DNA from: Ligustrum vulgare
Taxonomy: Eukaryota > Streptophyta > Magnoliopsida > Lamiales > Oleaceae
Length of the DNA: 64,000 bases
Assembly: GCA_963555705.1 (NCBI GenBank)
Contig: OY743190.1
Span: 10,081,501 to 10,145,500, forward strand
Direction of reading: 5' to 3'
In this document: piece by piece, positions 49,150 through 61,989 of the stretch
Layout: every line of letters starts with the position of its first letter
Numbering within the stretch: the first letter of the stretch is position 1
Program-made: the position numbers and the translations under genes
The notes under the pieces: generated by a model
Told to the model about the DNA's origin: nothing
What the model saw: only the letters and a program-made list of their open reading frames with translations
The model's database searches: none

Positions 49150-49620
49150 CTTCCCGTTCCTCCCACCCTTCGTCGACCACAATGCTATCAACGCCTTCGA
49201 CACATTTTTGGATCATTGTCCATGTGAGGTCCTCCAACTGGACGCATTCAAAACTCGACCCGAAAGAAGCCACTCCTGTCAGTGATATTGTACGCATTTA
49301 GGGTTGTTCGATCCAATCTTTTGCATTTATTACTTTGTTGAACTGCAGTTTTCGCATTTCCCTTCATTTGTATCTGTAATTTTTTTTAATTCCCCTGATT
49401 TTGAACCCTAATTTTTGGCTCATTTCTATGGTGGTGAGTTGATCGTGCAGGTGGAGAGAAATGACTTAACCGGTGCGCATCATATGCTGGCTTTAGCTAG
49501 GGCTTTAATCCTACAGTCAGGTTCGGGTTCCGGTGAAGAGTTTGTTCGAGGGTTGGAATCTGAGCTGGCGGATTTGAACTGGAAGAGGCAGAATCAATTT
49601 CAGCAAGTACAAAAATGGTA
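49150..49620 (+). pseudogene. Captured exon-like pieces, unidentified
   Basis: Frames with PPFVDHNAINAFDTFLDHCP (from the ATG at about 49147) and, after 'gtgcag', VERNDLTGAHHMLALARALI then SELADLNWKRQNQFQQ (49451-49620) look like first exons of a host gene just behind the Helitron 5' end. No family was recognised. Confidence 0.35.
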
Positions 49621-50037
49621 GAAGGAATATGAATGAAAGGCAAATTGCTTGCATCGAGGAAAAATCCGAGTAGCTTCTCGCAGTAAGACTTTTATTTTTT
49701 GGCTTCAGTTTTTCAATTTTTGGGATGGTCTTGTGTTTATTGGATGTGTATCTGATGATGTTTATTTAGGTTCATGATAATCAAGGATCTATTCATGTTC
49801 CAATTTTTATGACTTGCTTGTGTTGTGCCTTTGAAGGAATGACATCAGATGCTGCTCAGCTTGCAGAAAGGAAATGCCCAACCGAGGTACATCATGCTTG
49901 AAACTTTTGATTGATGTGATCAAATGTATTTCTAGATTGTCATATGCATACAAATAAATATCATATCTTTAAGGTGTAAGTGCCATTTTTAACTAGAATG
50001 CTATTGAATTCCCTTTTCAATTTTTTGTTCCTTGCAG

Positions 50038-50140
50038 GTTCCAAAATCCATTGACAAGCTAGCACAAGTAGGAATAAAATATGGGCTTTGACTGGAGATA
50101 AAATGGAAACTGCCATTAATGTTGGAAACCGGACTAAAGA
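50038..50140 (+). pseudogene. P4-ATPase (aminophospholipid flippase) fragment
   Basis: After 'cttgcag' the exon reads VPKSIDKLAQVGIK, then one nucleotide is missing, then WALTGDKMETAINVG. This is the TGDK[ME]TAI nucleotide-binding motif of P4-type ATPases (plant ALA family), which flip phospholipids across membranes and use this motif in the ATP-binding domain. The frameshift and lack of neighbouring ALA exons show a decayed captured piece. Confidence 0.8.
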
Positions 50141-50827
50141 GTTTGATTGTTGGATAACTCGTGGTTTATAAAGGGTCATTTCACCAAAGCTTTCAATTAG
50201 CAAGAGGATGGACAAAGGAATTGAAGGTGAATAAGGGCTTTATGAATAAATTGAATAATCTAAAGATATTTGTTTACACACATTTCAATTTCCGTGAGCT
50301 TGTGCCTTAGAAATTGAAAGGTTGGTCCTTCTGTGTGATATATCCTAGGTAGAGAAGTTTATAGTTCAAATTGAGTACAAACTTTATGATTCAAGAATGA
50401 TATTGTGCAAAAGAAATACTTTAGTTTTCCTGGATTACTCTGTATAGCATTAGATGCTTTGAAGTGAAACTAAAAGGAGAAGCTATTAGATAATGTCCAA
50501 ATATTTACAGTTACTAGTAATTGCCAAATATGAAAGAGTAACACTAGACAGTTTTTTAGTTTTTAATTTTAATTTTAATTTTTTTGGAACTGATACTATT
50601 TTACTCTGGGAATGTGTAGGTTGAAGCCAATTATTAGTACCACATTGAATATTTATTTTCCAATTACTAATTTCTAAAAAATTTGTAGCTAAGTCGATGC
50701 TGCTAACTGATTTTGAAGAAAGCACGTGGGCGACACTTAAGTAAGCTATTACTGCCATATTCTTAAAACAGTCAGATCCATGTGACTTGAAGAAGCTCTA
50801 TCAGGTTTGTTATGTGATAGTGCATAT

Positions 50828-51427
50828 AGGGGTGGGCGTGGATTGGGTTGGGTCGGTTTTTTGCCCAACCCGAACTCAACCCACTTTGGTCGGGTTGATA
50901 AAAAATCAACTCAACCCAACTCAAGCATGAGTTCAAACCCAACCCGACCCGACCGAAGTTTCAGTCGGGTTGAGTTGGGTGGTTTGGGCTTTGGTCCAAT
51001 TAGCAAAAAATCTTAAAATTTAAAAAATTAAGCCCATAAATCAACTATTAACTCAAATCAATTATATACAATACAATAAACTCAAATATAATAAATTGAA
51101 TACTTGCTAATAAAACTAAAATATGTTTAAACCATATTTGAATTTCATCCAAATTATAAAATGTGCTTGAGATTTTTGAAATTTAAATGGTTATATTTTT
51201 AAAAAATTTTTGTTGGGTTGGGTTAGGTCGGGTTGGGTTGGATTTTTCACTCAACCCACAACCCGACCCGACCCGACCATTTTTTTTTTTGTGTAAAACT
51301 CAACCCAACCCAACCCGATTTTCATCAAAAATCGACCCAAACCGATCGAGTTGGGTTGGGTTGGACGGTTTTAACTGGTTGGGTTGGACGGTTTTAGCTG
51401 GTTGGATGGGTTAATGCCCAACCCTAA
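50828..51427. mobile_element. hAT-type MITE, 600 bp, with exact 8-bp duplication
   Basis: The left end is AGGGGTGGGCG. The right end, inverted, is TTAGGGTTGGGCA. Exact flanks GTGCATAT occur at 50820-50827 and 51428-51435. The interior is full of 'gggttgggtcgggt' and 'caacccgaccc' arrays that form long inverted pairings. There is no transposase. The small plus-strand frames across it are artefacts. It is inserted in an intron-like part of Helitron E. Confidence 0.9.
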
Positions 51428-51863
51428 GTGCATATTAGATTATTCAATAAAGCAGTATAGAAAATACATTGTGATTTTTTCCCCTTCAAGTTATCCAAAG
51501 ATGCTAGAAAATTGAGATTAGCTTTAAGATGCTCTGAATGGAAGAATTCAAGTTTCCTTCTATTAAAGCATTAATTTTGCATCAAGATAATGAGCTATTG
51601 TTTAAGTGTGTATTGATGCATATCTGTGTGCCAAATTTTTGGCTTCTGCTTCTAATTATCTCATTTTACATTTGTCAATATAAGAGCTTTAGTTGGTTGA
51701 CATTAAAACTCAAAATTGTCATAGTACCATACATGGACAGCTATGACCTTGGCATCTTAAAAACTGTTGCCATATGTGAATATGGGGTGAGTTAGATTAA
51801 CTAGGAGAGTGAGGATTGAGATTGTTTCTGTATGTGGATTGATCTGAATTAATGCCTTGCAGG

Positions 51864-53480
51864 TTAAAGCGGCATCTGCCAAGTACGTTATGAATGGTGA
51901 TGATGACATATTTGCACGAGAGGATGCAGTTGATGGTCCAGAAATCCTCAGATATGTTAGGTATTGAAGCCGTCAAGGTGTGGCGTTTTAGATCTTGCAA
52001 AGGCAAATTACGTGAAGAAATCAATTTCGGCTTAACACAACATCCAATACAGCTACTGCTTTGTTTCAAATGACAGCAGCTGTAAGAAATCCACTTAAGC
52101 GTTTGAAAGTGAATAAATCATGTATTAATACTTAAGTTCTCTGATGAGACAACTCCCCCTCCAATTCCACAAAATACAAAAAGAAAGAAATTAAAAATAG
52201 GTATATATATTTCTCCAACCAATGGAAAAGTGGAAAGTGTGATTATAAATAACTGGAATTGAAGCGTGTCAAGTTTAGGGATATTCACATGTCTTGATAT
52301 GATTTTTTGTCTTTAATAATTTCTTCCAATAGTTTGCAGGTTCCTACTAGAATAGCAGTCATCTTATATTATTTCTTTTAGTCTCTCAACATGTCGAGAA
52401 TCACATTTTTGTGTGATTTAGTTTCAGTCCATTGAATAGGTACATATAAGAGCAGGCTCTGTCCAATTAAAGGGATAATGATATCTGCTAGCCATAATCT
52501 GCTTTTGTCCAATAATACATTCTTGCATCTCAATAGTAAGTTTCCTTGACCCCTATTTCACCTTTCATTAAAATAAAGGGGAAGTTTTACTGTAAAGTTT
52601 TCTATAATTTATACTTGAATGTTTAACTTCAATTTATTAATGGTTACATCAGTTAAGAGGACATTGGAGAGTTGCACCTATGAAACCGAAGTGAAGAATC
52701 TATTGAACCTCTATTCCGATTTCCTAGAAATGTTTATGTAGTGTTGAAAATCTCTGCCAATATATCATTTTTGAAATATTTTTTCTCCACGGGTTGAGAT
52801 GCTTAAATGTCTTGACAGATCAGAAGTATTTCCAGGTAAAAATCCATTTTTTAGTACTTCAGAATTTTGCAAATTACCATTCACTTGCTCGATTTTTTAT
52901 TACCAATAAGGAAAGTTTTGAAAATTTACGGGCCATAAGGAATTCTGGATTAAAGGTATGCCATCTTCTAATGTGTGTGTGTGTGTACATCCTATGCTCA
53001 AATTACAAGCTTGATACCTCTGTTTCATATTTTCCTTTGTACAATTTGTTTACAGTGCCCTCTCATGTTCCCTGGATTGTTTGTCAGAGAAATAATACTT
53101 GTGATATGTCCTAGGGTGATGTCCTTATTTTTTCTTTCCCCATTGATTACTAATGTGTAGAAAGACTCAGAATGCAATGAACATTTGTTTTTACTTGATG
53201 ATATTGCAAAATTGTCATGGTCCAAGTTCATTCGAGAATCTGATTTTAATTAGGCTTTCTCAAGTATGTGTAATGAATTACCTTTGCTGCTGAAGAGTTC
53301 AGTTGTCTTTATCTCACATAATATTTTTTTATTCCTTTTTCTTTCCATGGATTTTGCAGACATTGATAAACTTCTATGATCCAATAGAGTTGGAACAAGA
53401 TCAAGTTAGTGAAGGGTCTATAACATTGTCACAAAGCAAAGAAAATCCTTGGTTCATGAATATTCATCTAGAATACGCGT
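51864..53480 (+). pseudogene. Further captured exon-like pieces, unidentified
   Basis: Open pieces with acceptor-like flanks: VKAASAKYVMNGDDDIFARE (about 51864), and TLINFYDPIELEQDQVSEGS followed by NPWFMNIHLEYA (53360-53479, donor 'gtaagt'). They may be from one host gene. I do not recognise it, and the pieces were not shown to connect in frame. Confidence 0.3.
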
Positions 53481-55401
53481 AAGTGAATTACTTATTTCAT
53501 TTTGCAAAGAATGATTGGTAAACTTCAATATATGCTCATGGTGATTCTCAGCTCCAAGCAGATCAAATGGTTGTTGTTTTGTCAAAGAATTTGTCATGAG
53601 ATAAGTGAAGCAGTGATTTAGCTTTTAGCTCTTGAGCAATGTGATGCTATTGGGTCAGAAGCTGATCCGTTTGGGGGAGCTGAAGTGCAATTTTTTCACA
53701 GATTTGCATCTTCATTGATCTGTTCGTGTAAAAGCTTCAAAATCCCTTGCCTTAAAAAGATGTTATAATTTGATTGTGTTAGATGCAACTATAGGCTTAA
53801 TTGTTTAAAAACCTGAATATGTTACTGAAGCACCATTCCTTTTTATTTTTATTTTCATTTCTCAGTTATAGTTATCCTATGTGAGTTATGTGTAGAATAG
53901 ATATACTATTGAGGTGATATCGATGGCAACTATGCATTTTGAGTTGCTATTGGTGGATTTTTTTTATACAGAATTGAACATAGATTTGGTAACATTATAT
54001 TATCTTTAGAGTGTTTTATTTGAAACGAGTATATGTATGGCCATTGCAAAGAGAAAATGTAAGCAAATTATTATGGACTTGAACTCTGATGATGAAAATG
54101 AAGGAAACGAATGAGGAAAGGACAAAAAGGATAATCCAAGAAAGCATGGGAGGTCCTGCATCTAGTCTATTGTTGAGGATCTAGATAATGAAGCTTTTGA
54201 CGAGTTGTGTTTATTTCGCTTTAGAGGGTTTGGTAACATTATTTTCAAATAAATCATCTTTTTTTTATCAAAATGCACTTTCTATATTCTAAATAATATT
54301 TTGTACAAAACCTATCAGAGAAATACATTTAGATAGGGAAAGTTGATGGACATTTGTTTTGGCTTATGAATTTTGTGAATTTGAAATATTTGTCCTTTTT
54401 TAATTTATAATTCATAAATATCTACAAATCTATGAGGAATATTCATTATTTTAGAATTTAGCTTTTTCTTTGCAAGTTTAATTTTTTACATTTTACTTCA
54501 AATAGTGTATATATTTAAGTCAAAATGGTAGAAAATTGTCTTAGAAATGTCTATAGTTATTACATAGAAGATGAGTGTGAAAATATGAAATAAATTTGAA
54601 TTGTTAACCTTTGTATGTGTAGATCCATCCTCTTGAACCTAATATGTTTCGTCGATTGAACAAGAGCTCTTATAGAATTGATGCCGGAAAGAAACGAAGT
54701 CAGTCCATCGGCGTAGATTTTCGCTGGGTGTGACTATTCAGATCTAAAATTAATTTCTTGTGCAACAAATCCGAAAAAGGAACAAAAAAAAAAAAAAAAA
54801 GAACTCGAGAATTGTGTTCTTCGAGAGGCGAATATGGTGATGTTCTTAAGATAAGAAAAGTTAACCCATATGGGAGAGCGACGAGTTGAAGAAGTTTTAG
54901 GTTTTTCTTGGTCGTTGGTGTGGAGTTTATGGGTTTGTTCAGCCTTAGTGGAACATTTCCATTTACCTGGAAGTTTCTAAGTAATAGATGACTTATTTTT
55001 GCAAAAACACCTGATTTGAACAATGGGGTGGTTTGCTCAAGTGTTACTTTTGACCAGTATGGCTCATATTTGGTAGGGGGACTAAAGTTATATTTTTTAT
55101 TTATTCTTCAATGAACATTTGGAAAATAAATAAATAAATATGTCAGTATGACCAAAAAAAAATTTGTTAGTATTTACGAGATTTTCTTAAGATCATTGCA
55201 TATCCATTGAATTTTTTTGACGAAAGAAGTAATAATATTTTAAATACGTTACATTTGTTATGATATATGTTAGATTCAACCAACATGTTCAACTTCTAAA
55301 TATTTTTTGAATATTTCAAATGTTCCGCCTCTGAAAAAAAAATTCCTATTTTTTGTTATTTGTGTTTGTTAATGAAATTTCTCATTTTTATGTGTGTTCA
55401 G
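53481..55401. other. Non-coding interior of Helitron E
   Basis: AT-rich DNA with an A-run at 54785-54800 and short unassigned frames (54700-55023, -). No recognised domain. Confidence 0.3.
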
Positions 55402-56094
55402 AGGCAATCTTTGAAACAGTTACAAAGAAGTTAAGTGGGTCTACCGTCGTGGGTAGCACGCAAATGTTTAACTTGGATTACTCATCAAAATATTCCAGGT
55501 GTCCTTTCAGTGATATCATAAATGGTATGATCGTAATAAAAAGTGATCTTTGTGCTTCTTTTAGATCTAAGACATAACTTTTGCTAATATTAATTTTGTT
55601 GTCACAGTTTCTGGTTCGGGACAATCACATTTAAAACCTTTTGTAAACAAGACTGGCCATGTCGTCCAAGCTCCCCAAAATCTTGTGTCAATTGACCTTA
55701 GTTCGATACCCGATGTTATTAATTTCGATGAATCTCGAAATTTTATGTCAATTGACCTTAATTCGACACTTGGTGTTACAGTCTTTGATCAACCCTGCAA
55801 TTTTAGGACAATGGATCTTAATTTGACATCTAACATTAATGATTTTGGTGAATCCAGCACATGCGATGGATTGACAACATCTTTCGTTAGACAGAGCGCA
55901 TTGACTGATCTCGAGAGTACAAAAAATTGTTTAGATGCCTGTAAGTTTTCATATTTTATTTTATCACTATAATTTTTTAGTAATGCTCATTTCGAATGGA
56001 TATTATTCAATTATATGAATTTCCCGATGACATTTTTTACCACTATCTGCGCAACCAAATCAATGGACGATCAATGTGAAAATGATTAGTATAG

Positions 56095-56096
<2 letters not shown>

Positions 56097-56140
<44 letters not shown>
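56097..56140. repeat. (CA)22 microsatellite
   Basis: Twenty-two perfect CA units in an intron of the decayed Rep gene. Confidence 0.98.
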
Positions 56141-56143
<3 letters not shown>

Positions 56144-56329
56144 ACGTGTTCCAGATGAACTTTTTAATTTTTAATAGCCAACGTTGTTGTATTTTACCAG
56201 GAGAAGGAGTGGAATGTAGTGAAGGCAGTACATCTATAGGTATGATCATTTTTGTTTCGAATTAGAGTACATGAGAAAATATCTTATTTCAATATACTAC
56301 ATAGACATGACTTATACTACAACAATAAT

Positions 56330-56790
56330 GATTATCAAATTAATTACATCATTTTTTTAGTTGCATTTAATTTTTTAAATAATTACATAATCTTTTATCG
56401 TATGTTATTAATTAGCATCATTTGAAACCAAAGTGCGCATTCACTTTGATGTTTCAACAATCTTTTGTGTTTAATTATTTATTTTGGTTGTAGTATATTA
56501 TGACTTTGATGATTCTTCTTATAAACGTGAGCATTGTGGAGCTACATTCCAAATTAATTGCATTATTTGTTCATTGACTCTTAAATGTAATATTTTCAAG
56601 TTGTCAAATGCATTTAGTTTTTAAAATAATATTGTATCTATTATTGTATGTAATTAATTAAGATCACTTTAAACCCAAATATACATTTGATTTGATATTT
56701 CAACAATCTTTTGTGTTTAATTATTTATTTTGGTTGTAGAATATTGTGTCTTTCGTGATCCTTCTTATAAATGTGAGCATTGGTACGAAG
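56330..56790 (+). repeat. 245-bp tandem duplication of a zinc-finger exon start
   Basis: 'tttcaacaatcttttgtgtt' occurs at about 56452 and 56697, each leading to 'ttttggttgtag' and then a zinc-finger exon start (TSSYKREHC-like in copy 1, DPSYKCEH in copy 2). Copy 1 breaks off after about 90 bp. Confidence 0.8.
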
Positions 56791-59520
56791 AAAGGGTCGG
56801 ACACACTAACACAACTGCAACACCAAAGTACTCTATGTGCTGTATGGGTGGAGATGTCAAGCTTCCATTACTGAAAAGTCCTCCAGATCCACTTAAAGAG
56901 TTATTATTCAGTGCAAGTCATAGGAGTAAGCATTTTATTGAAAATATACGATCAAACAACAACATGTTCAGTTTCACTTCGATGGGTGGAAAGATAGATT
57001 GTAGTTTGAATAAGGGAAGGTCCCCACCTATATTCAGATTTTGTGGTCAAAACTATCATTTGATTGGAAGTTTACTCTCACCTGAAGGTTCGCCTCCAAA
57101 ATTTGCTTAGTTGTATATTTATGATACTAACAATGAAGTTTCAAACAGGATACAATCTATCAGGTAATATGAACCATTTTTTATTTATTAATTGATTATG
57201 AATATGATTACGACAAACCATTTATTCAGTTTGGAATTCTCTCACATTTTTTATTTTTTTGCCTCTTTGCTCATAACATTTTTTAAACTTTGTAGGAACA
57301 AAGATTGTACAAATAGCCTTCACTCTATGATAGTGTCAGAGTTGAATTCAATGCTTGATGCCCACAACGTACTTGTGCAATCATTTAAAATGGCTCGACG
57401 TGAGATGGAACAACATGGTGATTCAAATGTGAGATTGAGGCTAATTGGTAGAAGGCAATATGATGCTAGGAGGTATAACATGCCGACAGTTGATGAAGTT
57501 GCAGGGTTGATCCCTGGTGATTTCCATTCATCTCATGGTGATAGAGATATCATAGTAGAGACTCGATCGACCGAACAAAAGCGGGTAAATGAGTTGAACC
57601 CATCATATCTTGGTCTACAATATCCACTTCTTTTTCCATATGGTGAAGATTGTTACAGAGAAGATATTCCTTTAGCTAAACTGAGGAAGTTTGGTTCTGA
57701 AGGCAGAAAGTACATGAGCTTGAGGGAGTATTTTGCATTTAGGTTGTAAGAGAGGGACGATGAGTCACCCATCATTTTATTTGCAAGGCTGCTTTTTCAA
57801 CAATTTGTTGTTGACACATACTCGATGGTTGAGTCTTCCAGAATGACTTACATCCGCACTCATCAAAAACAGTTGAGGTCCGATTTGTATAGTAGATTGG
57901 CAGATGCATCAACGCAGGGAAAGCGCGTGGTATTGCCTGCCAATTTCACTGGCGGAGCACGTTTCATGGTTCAAAACTACCAAGATGCAATGGCCATATG
58001 CAGATGGGTCGAGTATCCGGATCTATTCATTACTTTTCACGTGCAATCCGAAGTGGGCGGAGGTAGTTCGTTATGTAGAGAGCAGGGGTTTAAAACCTGA
58101 TGATCGTCCAGACATTTTTTGTCGAATTTTCAAAACGAAATTGGATAGCTTGATGCATGATATTTGTCGTAATAAGATATTTGGAAATGTTAAAGCCAGT
58201 AATATTAGAGTTACGTATTAATTTTTTTTATTATTATTAATTTACACTTCAACCGGGAATTTCTTTGGTAAAAATTTTCATATTTACTATAATGTTGTTT
58301 TCCAGTGATATATACTATTGAGTTCCAGAAGCGTGTTCTGCCACATGTGTACATTCAATTGTTTCTTGCTAAGGAAGACAAATATCCTACTAGAAATGAC
58401 ATTGATCGCACTATTTCAGCTGAAATTCCTGATGAGAAGCCTGATCCAAACTACTACACTTCAGTGAGAGACTTCATGATGCATGGCCCATGTGGGATTG
58501 CCAAAAGTTCTTCCCCATGCATGGAAGATGGTCAGTGTACAAAACATATTCCAAAAAAATATGTAGACTGTACGGTCATTGATGATGATGGCTACCCAAT
58601 CTATAGAAGAAGAGATGATGGACGAAGGATTCAAAAGAATGGTATTAAGCTTGACAATAGATTTGTTGTGCCTCACAATTGCTATTTGCTACTGAATTAC
58701 GGTGCACACATGAATGTTGAGTGGTGTAACCAATCTCGATCGATCAAGTATTTATTCAAATATGTCAACAAGGGGCATGATCGTGTTACCGCAACTTTCT
58801 ACCAGAATAATGATGATGAGGACTCGAGCAAAACAGTCGATGAAGTAAGCATGTACTACGATTGTAGATATATTTCTCCTTGTGAGGCAGCATGGAGAAT
58901 TTTTGGATATGAGATTCAGTACAAAAACCCACCTGTTAAAAGGTTGAGTTTTCATCTTCAGAATCAGCAAAATTCATGTTTTCAGATTCCGATCCAATTG
59001 ATGAAGTCCGAAATCATCATGCTGTTAAACAAAGCATGTTTCTGGCATGGATGGATGCAAACAAAAAATATGTTGAAGCAAGACAACTAACATACGCTAA
59101 GTTTCCTACAAAATTCGGTTGGAATTCATCAACAAAGAACTGACATCCTTGACAACGTGGGTTTTCTATTGGGCGTATCTTTTATGTAACTCCAGGATGT
59201 GGAGAATTATATTATTTATGATGTCTTCTCAATATTGCTCGTGGACCCACCAACTATGATGAAATAAAATGTGTTAACGGTGTTCATTATGATACTGTTA
59301 GAGAAACTTGCTTTGCACTAGATTTGTTGGATGATGACAGAGAATACGTCGATGGGATTACTTAAGCAAGCCAATGGGCTTCAGCACATTCATTGAGATG
59401 CCTGTTTGCGACATTATTAATATGAAGTTCTCTGTCACAACTTGAACTTGGGTGGGAAAAGTGTTGGATATACTTATCAGATGATATTTTATATAGACAA
59501 CGAAATCTGTTGCACCACCA

Positions 59521-60465
59521 AAGTACTATACTCAGATCTTAATGTCAAATTTATGCATATGAGCGTGTAAGTATGAACTGATCCATCATTTTTACTGTGT
59601 AGTATTTTTAATAAAAAAACAAGGATGATGCTGTAGAATCTGAAGAAGAAGAGACTGTTAGGCCAGACAGAAAGAACAAAAAAAAGGGTGAATAACACGG
59701 TGACCACAAAGAAAAATAAACTAAGTACAAGGGCAGATGAATACACTACACTAGGTGGATCCAGGTATGATCATTCATCATTTGTTAGCAGCCTTATGCA
59801 GACTACCAAAGGTATGCTTACACCTTTCAGTTTTAAGTTTTAGTCGACTGGTGCCCATGCTGATTATCAAAAACCATATATCTGGGTGTCTAGAGACCTA
59901 TAGATGGATCTGGGCAACTTGAATTGACTGGTCAGGATGGCATAATGGGGCAACTGGAATCTATTTGCATGTTTGCATGAATTCTATGTTTGAGGGGTCG
60001 TTAGGGAGAGACATAGATATCCTACTGCATTAAATTTCTATGCATTGGAATAAGGGGGAGCATTTGTGTTTTCAGAGTTTTCTAAAACTCAACCTTTATT
60101 TGCAGGTTTTATTGTCTGTAACTGAGTTTTGCCTAATTTTTGTCTACTCGTGCTTACATTGGCAGGTTATAAGACGTAGATTACTTCCCCTATTTCTTCC
60201 AAAAAGGGGGAGTAGTATTTTTTTCTCATCTTTTCTAATTGATTGAATGTTGAAGTAACTTTTTGGTTTATTTTGATTCTCCTTTATGTGCTTATTATTT
60301 TTCTCTCGTTACATGCATGAATTTGTTGAAGTGAGCTTATTATGATGCATGACTTGAGGGGGAAAATTTTGATAGGGGGAGCTTAATAATTGCATGTTAC
60401 TTCTTTCTATGTTTGTGAAAAGATGATTAAGTTTTGGAAAAATAGAAAAAACCAAAGGGGGAGAT
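59521..60465 (+). mobile_element. Sirevirus-like copia 3' internal region
   Basis: Contains repeated polypurine tracts: 60053-60060, 60203-60212, 60355-60362, 60374-60381 and the terminal AAAGGGGGAGA at 60454-60464. Multiple polypurine tracts before the 3' LTR are a known hallmark of the Sirevirus lineage of plant copia elements. A short acidic frame (about 59627-59690) may be a remnant of the 3' ORF. No pol domain is left, so the element is truncated on its left by the Helitron sequence. Confidence 0.55.
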
Positions 60466-61989
60466 TGTTAACTTATTTTAAGTTATATTTCTTGGCATTT
60501 TCTATTTTCCTATATGTTTGTAATTTGATAAATTTAGTTTATTACTAAATATTTTTATTTAGTAATTTATTAAGTTTAATTAAATTACTTAAACATTTGT
60601 TGGACGTAATATTGTCTTTATCTCCTATATATTGTGATAATATTTGTTGCTTATCTTCTATGATAATGACAAGAAATATTGAGATAATATTTTGGAGATA
60701 ATGTTGGTTGCTTATCTGATATGATAAGTATTGTGATAATGGTAGAAGTCTATCACTTATCTTTTGTGATAAGAATTGTGATAATAATTTACTTGGCTTG
60801 AAATTATATCTTTATCACTTATAATCATTTTCATTATATTTTAAGTCTTGTTAAAATATTCTGATTGGCCGAGTATATTAGGATCATAATCTCGAAATAT
60901 TGATATTGTTATCTTGTGATTTTGGTAAATTTCGTGATGATATATTTTGTGATTATTCTTGACATTCAAGCATATCCAAGATATGGTAAGTATCTTTTTA
61001 ATATGGTCAAGAATATTTCAACCTTATCTTTGCATATGGTAAGATTATGAGGTCAAAAATCTTGATTAGAGAGAATCTTGTGTTAGCCGAAAATATGGTG
61101 ATAAATATCAAGGTTTATCACTTGATTGATAAATGGTAAGATCTTTTAAGATTTATCATTATCTTTGTCTATGGTAAGATTTATTTAAAGATAATTATCT
61201 TACCTTTTTCTGATTATCTCTACTATGTTTTGCAGGTATTAGAGATCTTATGCAATAAGGAAAACTTGGGAATCAAGAAAACCTAATTGCACTATAAAGA
61301 GAAGAGAAAACGGGATGTTTTCTTAAGACGTGTAGAATCCAATTTTAGTGTGGTGCTTATAAAAATACACGTCCACTTTTAAGAACTCTTGAAGCTATAT
61401 TTTTTGTGTGATGCAAATAATTAAAGCTTCATTCGTGTTGTGACTTCAATACTCCGGGAGGAGGATTTAACCACTTAGAGAAGGAAAGATTTTCAGCGTG
61501 AAGATCAAACGGGAGGTTTAGATCAAGATCGAACGGGAGTTCGTGTTGCTGAAAAGTGTTGCAGATTCAAAGAAAACTACTGAAGAGTGGTGGGACGCCA
61601 ACTCACATTACATGCCACAGAAGGATTAGGGAGTGATCTATTTCTTGGATGTTTGGTAAAGTCTATGCGTAGATATATCCTGTAGTTTAGATTTATATGT
61701 ATAAACTCTTTCCTTATATAGTGATTAGTTTTTGTTCGCAGGATGCGAATCGTGAGTTTTCCCTGTTAGGGTTTTTCCCACATTAAGCTCAAATTATTGT
61801 GTTCTTGTCTATTTACAATTCCGCACAATTTATTCTGATTGTTTACGTTTTACTATCAAGACGAATCTGCCTTAGCAAGATTCATCTGGTACTACGCTAA
61901 ACAAAACTTAACGATTTACTGTTAACTGGTTACTGTCCAGACTTGTCTGTGACAGCCTGTTTATAAAATTTAGACAACCTCAAATTTTC
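60466..61989 (+). mobile_element. Copia (Sirevirus-like) 3' LTR, end uncertain
   Basis: Begins TGTTAACTTATTTTAAG directly after the polypurine tract plus 'tt'. It contains AT-rich U3-like sequence with 'gataat' repeats (60620-60830) and the 3' part 'cctgttagggtttttcccac', a phrase frequent near LTR 3' ends. No clear TAACA end was found. The right boundary is set where copia pol sequence on the other strand begins, so the true end may be earlier. Confidence 0.45.

Larger units (their letters stand above)
55402..59515 (+). pseudogene. Second Helitron Rep gene, decayed, helicase missing
   Basis: Exons align with the Rep-helicase of element D: 55402-55524, 55608-55930, 56203-56239, a duplicated zinc-finger exon (56496 and 56740-57163), 57296-58198, and 58306-59515. 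The order is zinc finger (KCEHWYEE), N domain (TYIRTHQKQLRSDL), Rep nuclease (IEFQKRVLPHVYIQLFL) and KYLFKYVNKGHDR. The second His of the HUH motif is Tyr here (PHVYI). Stops: 57107, 57747 and 59141, with several after 59150. Frameshifts: about 58039 and 58968. The sequence ends at LSDDILYRQRN, just before the exon that in D leads into the PIF1 helicase, and no helicase follows. The intron at 44879-45069 of D is absent here. It cannot encode an active protein. Confidence 0.9.
48847..59520 (+). mobile_element. Helitron E, 3' end missing
   Basis: The 5' end TCTTCTATATATTAGAAGG starts on the base after D's CTAG, followed by the 'gcttcccgcttagctgtccc' text typical of these elements. No hairpin-CTAG end is seen before the copia sequences from about 59.6 kb, so the right side is probably lost. 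The cargo includes a P4-ATPase fragment and other exon-like pieces (49-54 kb), a hAT MITE, and a decayed Rep gene at 55402-59515. It is assumed, not proven, that the Rep gene belongs to the same element as the 5' end. Confidence 0.6.

Noticed and set aside
50807..51414. Two plus-strand ORFs rich in NPTRP/GWVG repeats
   Set aside because: They lie within the 'gggttgggtcggg' arrays of the hAT MITE and are compositional.
54700..55023. 107-codon minus-strand ORF
   Set aside because: Contains a poly-Phe run from an A-tract and matches no known family.
56097..56140. Possible regulatory CA tract
   Set aside because: A plain dinucleotide microsatellite in an intron of a dead gene.
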